Positions 1 through 11,900 of a stretch of 64,000 nt of DNA are shown here, one piece after another. The notes below the pieces were generated by a model. The model ran no database searches. It saw only the letters and a program-made list of their open reading frames with translations, and had not been told where the DNA came from. The position numbers and the translations under genes were made by a program. The stretch is from contig JAKOGI010000004.1 of assembly GCA_029747015.1 (NCBI GenBank), forward strand, positions 2,297,501 to 2,361,500, in the 5' to 3' direction. Source of the DNA: Carnegiea gigantea (Eukaryota; Streptophyta; Magnoliopsida; Caryophyllales; Cactaceae). Each line of letters starts with the position of its first letter. The stretch's first letter is position 1.

Positions 1-1977
1 CCCCATACATTGTGTTATAGTTGATTGACTTGATTCATTCTTTGTCTTGAATTATTTGTTTGTAGAACATTTAGTCTTTGGACAATCCTCTTCTTTTCCT
101 CCAAATTAGAGACAATTGATGGTTGTTATCTTTGTCATTTGTGGCAATTATTGTATTTAAGAATCAGGCATGTGGTTCCCGACCCATTGGTGTTGTATGT
201 AAATATGTAATTGTCTAGGATTTTGAAATTTATTTTAGCGATAAACGAATGAAATGAGATAGAGCCCGTTTCACCCGTTTATCACCCATTTCATTCGCGG
301 ATGACCGGTGGATTGGATGCGAGTGAGCAGATGAGCGGGTGACGGGTGGATCGGGTAGACTGGATGGATGCGGGTGATGGATGCGGGTGGAGGCTTACCT
401 GCTCCAAACCCGACCCGTTGCCAGGCCTAATTTGGTTTGTCATGTGATGCTTTTTGAGAAATTGTATTTACTGATAAATTCTGATCAAATTATTGCTTAA
501 AATTGTAGTTGTTATATGATTTGGCATAGTGAGCACTAAAACAATCTCAATTTAGCATTTAATTTTGTAATCACAATAGAACTACTGCGAATGGGTGCTC
601 CCTGTTAGGTCTCAACGAGGTTAGGGATGGGGAGGAAAATTTTCATCGCTATGCAGGAATGAAAATGGGAATAGACTTCACGTCCCAAAAGGCAATTTTT
701 CTTTTAATGGCGGAGGCAATTATAAAATTTTCATGCCCTTAGAGTTATTAGCTACACAACATGTATAATATTTTTACATTATATATTTTAGTAAGTCATG
801 TGGCGATCTATTTTTTATGTGTATTTATTTTACATACAAATTTTAACATTTGTGTGTTTATGTGACTTGTGAAATTACATATCCATAAAACATATGATAT
901 TATGGTTTAAAATTTGTTCTATAAGAGGAACAACTGTTACAAACAAAATTAGTACCATAACACACATTACAAAGGAGCATATCTGCCTCAAATTCGTGAG
1001 ATAGTTACATCATCTTCCAAGTTTTCATTCATTGATTCATTTTCAGCTTTAAAGGTGTGGATATTGACATGCTTCTTAATTTTGTGTAGTTTTTAAGTAC
1101 TTAATTTCTAAAGATATTATAAAATATCTTTATCCGTTGAGTGATTAGGGGATTAATCCCATCTTAAATTCATATATTGAATAACATGAATAGACAACAA
1201 TCGATGCAACTTGCAAAAGCTTCATAAATAAATGGTCACATGACTCACATTGTATTTGGTTTTTTTTTTTTTAGGCTACTCTATTTGCAATAATTCTACA
1301 CATTTAATTTGAATGAGAAGTAAAAGGCAATATCAAACAGAAGTTGGAGGATAAAACTCTTACCAGGAACATGCTCGACTATACTTGTTAATATTTTAAT
1401 TGATAATTTATATTCTGTATTTTCACTTTCAGAAGTTAGATTATATAAATGCTTACCTTAGTAGCTATATTTAGACGATTGCTTACATTTTGAGTATCAT
1501 ATATACCCCTAGTATATTTGCATACATGACAAAACAATCTAAACCTATGAGAACAATCCCAATAATGATAATTATGCCCTATGGCTATCCCTTAAATTAG
1601 TGATCTAGTCGACTGATTGATTAAGATTCTCTTTGTAAATATTATCAAGGGAAACTTTATTGGATCTTCCAAATATCTAGGCTAAGATTCTTTTTTTAAT
1701 TTAATAATTATTTTGACAGCTAAATCAACCCATGATCATACTAATTTTATAACACGTTTAAATCGCCTACAACATCAATAGATCAACTTCATATCTATAC
1801 CAACTTCCACATTGAGTGCTAGATTAAAGATAGATTACTCTCAATTTCATTTTAATTTTAACCCAAAACACCCCCATTCAGAATTACACTGTATTCACTA
1901 TCGGGGTTCATCTTAATTTGTATCCCGATTTACTAGAAGCTTGTGCAAATTAATTCTTCAGTATCGTGGAAAATCTA
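1..1977. other. Gene-free upstream region with transposon debris
   Basis: No convincing coding sequence is seen. The stretch is AT-rich. It contains a G-rich block at about 240-429 and a second short hAT-like patch near 600-720. The last few hundred bases should contain the promoter and 5' UTR of the oxidoreductase gene that begins at 1978, but no clear TATA box or start site can be assigned. Confidence 0.5.
240..429. mobile_element. Possible hAT-type non-autonomous element remnant
   Basis: The block is full of GGGTG/CACCC repeats and ends in TTGCCAGGCCTA, which reads TAGGCCTGGCAACGGG on the other strand. That is a usual terminal sequence of small plant hAT elements, with G-rich subterminal repeats. 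The opposite terminus and a target-site duplication were not found, so it may be truncated. Confidence 0.3.
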
Positions 1978-4900
1978 ATGGCGAAACGAACACACATTGC
2001 CATTGTTGGAGCAGGCATTTTCGTGAAGACCCAGTACATTCCCAGGTTATCTGAGATCTCTGATCTTGTTTCTGTCAAATACCTTTGGAGCCGCTCTGAG
2101 GTACCCAATAGTTTTTTATTTTTCCCCTCTTTTCTAATCACATTTTCAATTGAATAATGGGCCTATTCAGAAGGAAAGTGTTGAAATTTTTTGTGGGTAT
2201 GGGTGTCGGGATGATGATTTCGACAGGAATCTGCTGGATCTGCAGTGGAGGTGGCTCGGAAGAACTTCCCAGAAGTAGAATGCAAGTGGGGTGATGCAGG
2301 TCTTAATGATATTATGCAGGATTCCTCTATTACTGCCGTTGCTGTTGTTCTTGCGGGCCAGTTTCAGGTCTCTCTCTCTCTCTCTCTCTCTCGTTTTAGT
2401 GGAATTTTATGGGTTTCGTGTCCTGAGTGGAATCACTCAAGTGTTAGGATGTGATTGTGTTTGTGGGTTTGCTAACTTCAGAGGATAGAGCAGTTCAGTT
2501 CACTTGATGCACAGTGATTATTGCGTATTTGTTAGGAAAATTTCTGCTTTAAGTTTAGGGGAAAATTTTTGGTCAGTCTAAAGAACTATTCTTATTGGAG
2601 TCAGGTGCTGTGCCAATAATGGAGATCAACTACTTGATGTTTTTTATGAGATTCCAACATTTCTACATAATCCTTACTACCATCGAGTGAGATCAAGCCA
2701 AACTAAATACCACATTGTCCTGTGTAGGACAGGGTATGTGGGAGGATCGAGCAGGGGGGAGCTTGTTTGTATTGGGCGCTGAATTTGAAAGGCGTTTATT
2801 GACTACTACTGCTCTAGGGCAGGAGTACAGTTCATTGGCTTTAGTCCACTAGAAGTGAATGAGTCCATAATCTTCGGTAGTTTTAAGTTTTCATTGTTCA
2901 AGTTCATGATGGTGGGCATAGTATTGGAGATCTAGGAAAATTTCATTTATGTATCTTTTTTGGTCCTGTGAGAAAAAGCCGGGGATGGGCAGTTTGCAGG
3001 CTTAGGTTGCCATTGTTGGTTGCTCAGACGTCCTCCATTGAGCACCAAGTTCTTAGATAGATAGGAATTTACGTGCTCTGTGAAGATTGTGGCTTCAAGC
3101 CCTCTTGGGAGATCGTGTCTTCTGTTTGCTTATGTACTGGTCGACAATGTTGCTTAGGTAGACATCTCGCTGAGATTGCTCAAGGCTGGGAAGCATGTGA
3201 TCCAAGGTAATCAAGCCACCCCACCCCCAACAATAACCATGAAGTGAGCTGCTTGTAAGTTGTAACTACTCTTTAGTAGGCCATCACCTCAAAAGGGCTA
3301 TCAATTATCGAGTTAGTAAAAGAATAAAATGTTGCCTCCAAGGCTCCAGCCATCAGCTACGAGTATTCATAGATCACTTCATCCATTGATGCATATTTTG
3401 TGGGATTCATTGGATAGCTGTTCTTACTCCTTTGCAATGCTTGTCATGATTTTACTTCCATCTAAGGACTCTAGTTTTTCTGATGCCAATAGTGTCTCTC
3501 ATATTTTCATGTCTGTATCTTGCATGTTGGATGATCTGGCGGATCAACAGAAAAGCCGGCTGCAGCTAGTAAGTGAACTTCCCATCATCTTATCCTTTGG
3601 TCACTGTTCTCTTTTCTGTCTTTTGTCTGAGTACCTCAAGTCTCTTTGGTTAAAATTTGCTTAGAATGTCAGTTTTGCATTTGCTGTAGAAATTTGGAAT
3701 GTTCTTTGAGCAAGATACACTTAATCTGCACATCTTTACTGTCTCATATAAAGCGCAACTGAATAATGGTTTGTTAAGATTTCTGATATTCAGCAGCTAA
3801 ATTGAGGATATTAACAAATAGGTTCTCATGCCCAGCCATTTCTATTTTGTTCAATTGTTTTCACCCCAGCATGTTTAAGCATCATCTGATGTGCAGATAT
3901 TGTGGAGGCTGAGAAGGCATTGTTAGACTACAAAATTTTTTGTGCTGATTCCCCTAGTGCGCCATACTGGGCTGTAGCTGAAAATTACAGATTTGAGCCT
4001 GGTTTTACTGAGGTACCCTGGCATCCAGCCTTCTGCACTTCCCATTTACTGGGTCTCCCCTCTCAATTGAGTACTTAATGGTTGTGCAGGGCAGGAAGCT
4101 AGTTGAAGAATTAGGAGATTTGATGAGTGTCCAAGTTATTGTGGAAGGATCAATGAACAGTTCTAACCCGTATTTCTCAAGCTCCTGGAGGCGTAACTTC
4201 ACAGTATGTGTTGCTCCTGTGACCATAATTGCTATATTTTGCATTGTCACATGGCAAAATGAATCCAGTCTGCTAGATAGATGTTTTATGTCTTGGGTGT
4301 GATGTCTCTCATCAAGATCTGAATTGACTGAATCAGTCACATGAGGAAACAGAATGTGCTCATGGCAATTTCTATTAGTGAAGTAAAAAATTGAATTGCC
4401 TCTGATTTTGTAGAATTTATATTATTCAGAAACTTTTGGAGCTCCAGGATGTGTGATTTTATGACCATGTAATGGAACTGAATTCATTTGTACAGTTTAC
4501 TCTTTCATCTTGGTAATGACATCGATTATGTTCTCATACACTTCAATCTAGATCTATGCAAAGCCTCTAAGATATAATCACATCAGTAATGAATTGGTGT
4601 GCATGATGTATTATTTCTTACATGCCTTAATCTGTTGAATTGCGGTGTTTTTGTTGTGGGCAGGGAGGTTTCATTCTAGATATGGGAGTGCACATGATTG
4701 CAGGATTGAGATTGGTGAGAACTTTAAGCTGCATGGCTGTTTTTTTACCTCTTTTTATTGGTTTTATTATCTTCTGTGAGATTCAAGCTATTGGCGGCAC
4801 ATGAGGAGTAGATCTCTTCCTCCTTCTCATTCACATGACTTGAACTTGAGATCTTGTTTGAGGGAAACAAGTGTCAAAGCACTTGAGCTAACCTGTGTTG

Positions 4901-6742
4901 GTTGGACTCTATAGCTTATCACACATTTATGTGTCATTACTCATGCTATCAAAATTTGAGGCATAATGCATTAACACCAATTGCTTCATGTACATTCCTT
5001 ACTGGAAAGGCAAGCATGCATCTATAGAACTACAACCCAAGTCAGCAATGCATGTAAAGAGTATAATACACCTACAAATCCACCGCCAAACTTCTACATG
5101 CACCTTAATTATCGTCATCCTGATAAATTATATTACTAAAATATAGCCAAAGATCCAAAGTTCTACTGCCAACAATACCCACTCGAGGGCTCCACCTATA
5201 TGCACCTGTGCGCAAAAGCATGAGAAGTCTAAGGGGGAAGGAGAACTCTCCCATGCATCTATAGTGGGATGAACCGTGTTTTCTGGTGTGGAAGCATGGT
5301 CTTTTCCACTAGGTCATCCCTATGATGTTTAATGTCATGTGCTAACTGCTGCCGAGGAAATCTATTCGAAGAAAATTCAGATGTGCCAATTGATCTACCC
5401 AAATCATCCTCCACTTCTCAGGCTCATATTGCATTTCCTAACCTGAGCATGGAGTTTGCTATGCTCAAAGAACTTGGTTAATTTCTGCGTGTATTTTTTA
5501 TCTTATTCTTACATGTTTTTGCATCCTGAGCAGCTTGCTGGAGAGCTGAGCTCTGTATCGGCTTTTACCTCCCATGTTGACAAAAATCTTCCTCCACCTG
5601 ATACCATCTCCAGTACATTGTAAGTTGCAAGACTGTGACATTATATTCAATGTTTCTCTTCTGTACTACTGATGTCTGAATTTGAGCTCTCTTGAAACCC
5701 TTGTAGTAAGCTTGAGAATGGTTGCCCTGGAACTTTTGTGATGGTAGTATCTTCTAGCTCGCCAAAGGTATGCTACAAAATGATGTACCTTGCTATATCT
5801 GTCCCTTGCCATTGATCTGGCCAATTCACTGACCTATTTCACTCCTGCAGATATTCTGGCGAGTTGTTGGCTTAAATGGAGCTGTGCAAATTGAGCGTGG
5901 CAATGTGAACGGGCAACATGGTTACGTGGTATGTCCTTGCTAAGGTCCTTAGAGAAGCATACTTATGCTTAATATTTTTTCTTTCTCATAAGCACAAAAA
6001 TTATTTGCTCATACCCTTGGTTCCATTTCATTGCTGCAGGTCAGAAAAGTCAATGCTGACGGGCAATCCAAAGAAGCGTTCTATCCATTTAGTGGGGTGA
6101 CTGACGAACTGAAAATGTTCTTACATAATGTTAATTCAGAGGTAAGTCCTAAGCTTAATCCTCAGGCCTACGCATATGAATCTCAATTCAAATATGAGTA
6201 TTCCACTTTTAGGCAGGTGGGCATGCTTGTGTAGTTGTACTCGTATGGTTTGTCAGGTTTAGTCAAAATTGGGTTGCCGTGTTTCAGTTCTAGTTTCAAA
6301 TTATTTGGTCGGGTAAACAATTAAGGCTGAGTTTGCCAAATCTATCTTGGATGTAAACTCAACAATATTTCTAGGATGATGTAGGATCGCATTTCCTTAG
6401 TTACCCCAAACTTCTCATCTATCATAAAAATATCGAGCACCAAGCTGCATTGTTTGCCAACAACTACAGCAATAACTCCTAGCGTAGGTCCTGCTTTTGC
6501 GGGGTCTGGGGAATTCGATATGTAGGCAGCTTTACCCTTACGCACATGACTGCACGTAGAGAGACCATTCCCAATAGTACCTATTAATTTTGGGTATGTG
6601 CTAAAATTCATCCCAGGCATCCCATGCCAAATACGATCCTCGCCTATCATACCTTGAAGGTGCTCGAGATGTGGCTGTTCTGGAGGCAATGCTGGAGTCT
6701 GCAGAGAAGCAAGGAGCAGCCGTCCCTGTCAAGAGATTCTAA
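1978..6742 (+). CDS. Gfo/Idh/MocA-family NAD(P)-dependent oxidoreductase, 12 exons
   Basis: A spliced model joins 1978-2100, 2227-2367, 3158-3206, 3551-3568, 3897-4012, 4090-4203, 4664-4714, 5534-5619, 5707-5767, 5851-5928, 6040-6141 and 6617-6742. All junctions are GT-AG, phases agree throughout, and the product is 354 residues. The start is the ATG at 1978; the in-frame GTG twelve bases upstream is not a plausible start. Residues 6-16 carry the Rossmann dinucleotide-binding motif (HIAIVGAGIFV). Exons 3-4 encode AGKHVIQ followed by EKPAAA, the conserved E-K-P motif of this family. A GG(F)ILDMGVH segment sits where the family has its catalytic-domain D-x-G-x-H motif. The family uses NAD(P) to oxidise or reduce sugars, diols or related substrates, and it is probably cytosolic because no targeting peptide is seen. 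The substrate cannot be told. The length fits plant proteins annotated simply as 'oxidoreductase family protein'. The last intron contains an antisense RTE fragment. Confidence 0.88.
2369..2392 (+). repeat. (TC)12 microsatellite at the intron 2 donor
   Basis: Twelve TC units begin inside the splice donor itself (CAG|GTCTCTCT). The donor lacks the usual purine at +3/+4 and is immediately followed by a pyrimidine tract, which is unusual because such tracts normally mark acceptors. Confidence 0.9.
3551..3568 (+). other. 18-nt microexon (exon 4 of the oxidoreductase gene)
   Basis: The exon is bounded by ACAG upstream and the strong donor GTAAGTG downstream. With the one-base phase carried from exon 3 it encodes Glu-Lys-Pro-Ala-Ala-Ala, the E-K-P motif expected exactly here in the Gfo/Idh/MocA fold. 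Because it is 18 nt long, skipping it would keep the frame while removing the motif. Confidence 0.8.
6459..6590 (-). mobile_element. RTE LINE 3'-end fragment inside the last intron
   Basis: The segment contains CTCCTAGCGTAGGTCC, then a near-copy of the 'GCTTTTGCGGGGTCTGGG' block and a 'TGTAGGCA(A/G)C(C/T)TTACC' block. These also form the 3' end of the RTE element at 7551-9493. It is preceded by CAACAAC, the tail repeat read on the opposite strand. Only the terminal part of the 3' UTR is present. It lies antisense to the host gene. Confidence 0.7.
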
Positions 6743-7533
6743 TCAGGGAGATTCAGGTGTCATATGTCAGGTTGTAGTTTGCCCTAGAAATAAAAGTGAG
6801 TTCTTGCTTAATTGGGCCACCATTCTCCCCTGTTCTTATTTTGTCATCTTCATTTTTTCCTCCCTATTGGAGATATGCAGTGGCTTCTCTAGTTACAGAC
6901 TACAGTCATCTCATCCTTCTTTTCTGCTGGTTTAACTTGTCTCTTGCCCCACCTAATGGAAATGAATGTGCAAGAAATGTGTTTCTACAACTGTTGTGTA
7001 CTAGACATGATCATTTTTGTTGGGAATGCTTCAATTTTCTTTCCGCTTTTCTTGATAGAACGAACACCTATTTTCTGCTTACATATTCTTATATTGGAAT
7101 ATTGGATGATCCATATGCCCCTTTGTGAGTGGACATGGGCTTAACCGATCGCACTAATTCTTCTTCGGTTGTGAAGGGTGTCTTGTTGGTGGTTTTTAGG
7201 TCAGTCTGTGCTCCAAAGCTGGATGCTAGTTAGCACACGAAGGCTGTATAACACATCGTAGGGTTCGTAAGGGCTTATAATGGTTCTTACAAATTTTTAT
7301 ACCAATGGGGTTCTGATGTGAGCAATCACAATCAAACGTTTGTTCTTTACTAATTGTGTCAACTCTAGTTGGTTCTAGTTCATGTTTTATGCAAAATCTA
7401 CTACTGACCTAATTCACAGTTTCGTAGAAGACAATTGTGCAGAAAATGCTCAAGAAAGCCTTAGAAAATGCTAACTTTTCCTCATGCCTATTTTTAGTTT
7501 GAAAGTAGTATTTCTGATTTCAATTAGCTATAT
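6743..7533. other. 3' flank of the oxidoreductase gene
   Basis: This stretch holds the likely 3' UTR and downstream spacer. Several open frames of 60-110 codons are present, but they overlap one another, resemble nothing recognised and show no codon pattern typical of a gene. No further feature is seen. Confidence 0.4.
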
Positions 7534-7550
7534 GTACTCTTAATAATAAT

Positions 7551-9493
7551 ACAATAATAACAACAACAACAACAACTCCTAGTGTGGGTCCCGCTTTTGC
7601 GGGGTCTGGGAAGATTCAGATGTAGGCAACCTTACCTCTACCAGCAATTCTGCCCATAGAGAGGCTGCTTCCAAGAGACCCACAAAAACCAGATTTTGTG
7701 AAAACAATTTATAGACGAAAGGTTTTGAGAAAACATTTTATGGAAAAAACTAAGGGTAAGTATCAGGGAATGAGTTAAGAAATACGAAAAAATACGAAAA
7801 AATTAGGCGGCAGTAACTATGTGACCATAAGTGCAACAAAGTAGAGGGAGATACTGTACCTTAACAACCAGAAGTAGGCAAACAATGTCTATTCCCAGAC
7901 GCAAGAACTACCTGCATGCAAACAAAATATACGAAGAAACCGCAACCAGATTCATTCTACTGCAACCTAGTGACCAATTACGAGGCTAACTCTCAGCGAT
8001 CTAAGATCTTAATCCCATACCGTCATAGTCTCCTATCCTGAGTCATGTCCTCCGTTAATCCTACAACTTTCAAATCCTCTCTAATAACCTCGTCCAAACT
8101 CTTCTTTGGTCGTCCCCTCCCTCTTTTACCTCTTGTAATGTTAATCCTCTCACATCTCCTCACTGGAGCATCCGCACTCCTTCTTTTCACATGACCGAAC
8201 TATCTGAGTCTTATTTTTCTCAGCTTATCTTCGATGGGGGCCACTTTAACTAAATCTCTTATCACTCCATTACTAATTCCATCCATTCTCATGTAACCAC
8301 ACATCCATCTAATCATCCTCATCTCTACTAACATTAGCCTTTGAACCTGAGTCTTCTTTATAGGCCAACACTCTGATCCATATAACACAGCAGGTCTAAC
8401 TACCATATGATAAATTTTGCCTTTTAGTCCTACAGGCATTCTCTTATTGCACAGCACACCTGAAGCATACTTTCATTTTTGCCAGCCCACTTTTATGCGA
8501 TGGCTAATATTTTCGTCAATGTCCCCTTCATGGTGAATGATGGAGCCTAGATATTTAAACTTCTCAACCTTTGGTATCTGTATCCCCTCAATGGTGACTT
8601 CTTCCCTCGCATCTTCCCTTCCACTAAAATAGCAATGAAGGTATTCAATCTTCGATCTACTAATTCTAAAGCCTCTAGGCTCTAGTGTATGTCTCCACCT
8701 CTCCAATTTTCCATTAACTCCCTCCCTGATCTTATCAACAAGAATAATGTCATCTGCGAATAACATACACCAGGGTAACTCATCTTAAAATCCCTTTTGT
8801 AAGTTCATCCAAGGCTAGAGTGAAAAGAAAAGGGCTCAAAGCGGAACCCTAATGCAGGCCCATCCCAACGTAGAAGTCGTTGATAACCCCTCCTGGCGTC
8901 CTAGCACTCGTCCTACCTCCCTTATACATATCTTTAATAAGTCGGGTATATGTCGGCGACACTCCTTTCTTTTCCAAGCATCTCTATAACACCTCATGCG
9001 GGATTCTATCATATGCCTTTTTCAGGTTAATGAACACCATATGAAGATCTACCTTTCTATCTCTATACAATCCCATGAGCCTTCTCAGGAGGTAAATCGC
9101 CTTTGTGGTCGACCTGTCAGGTATAAAACCAAACTGGTTCTCTGTTATCGCGATATCCTTCCGCAACCTTTTCTCAATCACCCTCTCCCACAACTTCATT
9201 GTGTAACTCAGCAACTTTATACCCCTATAATTATTACAATCCTGAATATCACCTTTGTTCTTGTACAATGGTATGACTGTACTAAACCTCCATTCTCTTG
9301 ACATCTTAGCAGACCTAAAAATAACATTGAAAAGCTCTGCTAGCCACTTCAATTCCCCTCACCCGAACACTTTCATACTTTCACCGGAATCTGGTCTGGT
9401 CTCTCTACCTTTCCATTTGTCATCTTCCTTAGGGACTCTTTAATCTCGTCCTTGCTGATAGGTTCACAAAAATGAGGATCAAATTGACCTCCA
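7551..9493 (-). mobile_element. RTE-type non-LTR retrotransposon, 5'-truncated
   Basis: On the minus strand, broken reading frames encode reverse transcriptase and the C-terminal part of an RTE element. At 9352-8984 lie [30 protein letters not shown] and [11 protein letters not shown]. At 8766-8473 the catalytic box appears as LFADDIILVD, followed by KFKYLGSIIHHEGDID. At 8457-8200 lie LYGSECWPIKK and RMIRWMCG. The 3' UTR ends in a (GTT)n tail, as is usual for RTE. A 17-bp direct repeat GTACTCT(T/C)AATAATAAT flanks it at 7534-7550 and 9494-9510 (16 of 17 identical) and is read as the target-site duplication. Frameshifts and stops show it is dead. The 5' half (endonuclease) is missing. Confidence 0.9.
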
Positions 9494-9510
9494 GTACTCT
9501 CAATAATAAT

Positions 9511-11690
9511 GAGTAACGTAAATTCTAATGTTGCAGGGGCATAGCCAGATCAGAGGAGCAAGTAAAAGCACTCCTTACATGTCTTTATGACATAGATTGT
9601 TGAATAGGGAAAGAGAAATGTTCATTGATAGCTCTTCCAATGCTTAAATCTATGATCGTAGCTTGTCAGCTAAGAAAACCTGTTGTTTTTTTGAATAGTA
9701 AGTTGAGCAATTTCACTCGGCCTCTACCTAGAGAAGCCTAGTGGGGCTGACAGGCTTCAGAAGCGAATTGTCGTAGAGAGATGTTCACCAATTTGTCCTT
9801 TGTGGCTTCCATGCCCCCCCCAAAAAAAAGAGGTTCACCAAGTGTTCTTTATATGCCGTGGGTTGTTTTTGAAAGGTAGAAGGATTTTCATGGAGGGGAA
9901 GGAAACAACCACAAAACTACGCGTAAAATCATGCCCTAATAAAATGAACTCACAAAATAGAGATTTTTTTTTTGGGGAGGGGCGTTGTGCATATTCGGAA
10001 CGGTATTTTGAGCAGAGTTGGGTAATCAATTAGTTCAGGTTGACTCATTAATGAACGGGTCAATTTCGTGTCAGCCTTGCAAATAGTTTATATCTACTCA
10101 AAATTGAAAAATACATATTTTCAAACTAAACGGTCAAATCGTATCGACTTCGGATCGAAATTAGTTCGGTTCGTGTTAGGTTTAGATTTCTCTCAGTAAC
10201 TTCAAGTTGGGTTCAGGTCGGGTTAGGGCTGACTTTCCCAACTCTGATTCTAAGCACATAATCACATATGGCTGTTAGTTGGGAGGAAAAAACAGTCCAC
10301 AATTTCTATAATATGTAACCCTTAGAACTTCCACAATTAACAAAAATAAAGAAGTAACGCATATTTTGAATTTTAAGAAGTTCACAAGTACAATATTGTT
10401 ATGTACAATTTCTAACTCATAATTAAAATGTTGTATGAATTTCTTGTTTAATTTCTGAAACTGATATGACTCATACGATGGACGTTAAATTTGTTGGTTT
10501 AGATATCATATTTTTTCATAGTTGACAACTTGAAGCGAACTAAAATTTGACCCATGTTTTGTTACAAACCAATAAGTAATCCTCTAGAAAGATACAAACC
10601 GAATTAATGCAAGGGATTTGAAGAAGAAAGATGACCAATAATTTTACAAACCAAACCTAACTAAAAACAGCTGTCTCATAACTCGTTTCAACTGCTATTG
10701 GAATTAACAAGTAATAAAATACAGTCAGAATCAAAGTGATTTAATTTCCTCAATGTTAATAGGTAACATATATCATACATTTAGAAGTGTGTACTATCGC
10801 TTGCCACGTATATATATTTTTCCAGCGTGTACTGGTCATATAGATAATTTTTAATATGTGACGCCGATGTGACTTGTCGGAGTATATATTTTTAGGAGTA
10901 TGATATAGGTTTTATCGTCAATACTAATGTTATTTAATGACCTCATCCAACTCAACTAACTCAATCCGAGAATAGCTGTTACCTTCACTAATGGGATAGC
11001 TCGCCGTACCAACAGTCCAACACACAACACCATTGGGCATGCTTGTTTTCATATGTTAGGATGAAATTATATGTCTAAGTATGTAAACAAGAAAAATCTA
11101 TACACACTTTTTATAAATAATTAAGATTCTTGTCATAGAAATTAGATTCTGCATCACCTTGTAAAATTATGCACAAAGCTTTCAGAAATATAAAAACATT
11201 ATGAAGTAAGAATCTATAGGACGGAAAAAAGCTATATATTCATTTTGTAAGTTGTTTTTTGGGGGTTGCAAGGGTTGAAATTTTTTCTATTTGGATTTTT
11301 ATCTCTTCCTATTAAGATATCGTATGACTTTAAAAAGGAGAGAACTCTACGAAAATTCACATAGAAGAAAAGACCCCCCAAAAAAGAAAGTATCTATTAA
11401 GAGTCTAGTTGACTCTTAGTAACTTTTTAATAAGTCACATTTCAGTTATCTTGACACTCATATAAATTAATGGAAATAAAATTTCTTTATTTGAATTACT
11501 TTTTTCCTCTTTGGTAAGAGAAAATAATTTCACCAAATTTGAGGTGAAATTTCCAAGGGTCGGGAGTGGGGTTTGATTTTATTCATAATCTATACTCCTT
11601 ATGATTCTTATAGTCCTTAACAGTAACATATATGTAGGCTTGTGTAGTTACAACTACTAATAGCTATTTTCTTATATTTGTCTTATGATT
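9511..11690. other. AT-rich intergenic DNA
   Basis: No gene is supported here. The region contains a homopolymer C/A junction at 9811-9830, the small hAT-like element at 10013-10246, and otherwise unremarkable AT-rich sequence. Confidence 0.5.
10013..10246. mobile_element. hAT-type MITE
   Basis: The termini are inverted: CAGAGTTGGGTAA on the left and, read on the other strand, CAGAGTTGGGAAAGTCAG on the right. CAG at the ends is typical of hAT elements. The flanking octamers are ATTTTGAG and ATTCTAAG (6 of 8 identical), consistent with an old 8-bp target duplication. The inside is non-coding, with GGTTCGG/TCGGGTT-like subterminal repeats. Confidence 0.65.
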
Positions 11691-11705
11691 AGTATTGCCA
11701 CTAAA

Positions 11706-11885
11706 AAGGACAGATCGGTGCACAAGCATTCCGCGTTTACGCAGGGTTTGGGGAAGGGCTCCACCCAAAGGGATGAATTGTAGGCAGCCTAACTTGACTT
11801 TATCAGTGGCTAATTCCAAGACTCAAACTCATGACCTTTTGATCACACGGAGACAACTTTACCGTTGCTCCAAGGCTCCCCTTCA
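11706..11885 (-). mobile_element. tRNA-derived SINE
   Basis: Read on the minus strand it starts GGAGCCTTGGAGCAACGGT, followed by an A-box-like region and the B-box-like GGTCATGAGTTTGAGTC. It ends in the tail TGTGCACCGATCTGTCCTTTT. A perfect 15-bp direct repeat, AGTATTGCCACTAAA, flanks it at 11691-11705 and 11886-11900. The body matches the SINE at 57286-57506 and resembles the Au-type SINEs of flowering plants. The family name is from memory of the consensus, not a search. Confidence 0.85.
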
Positions 11886-11900
11886 AGTATTGCCACTAAA

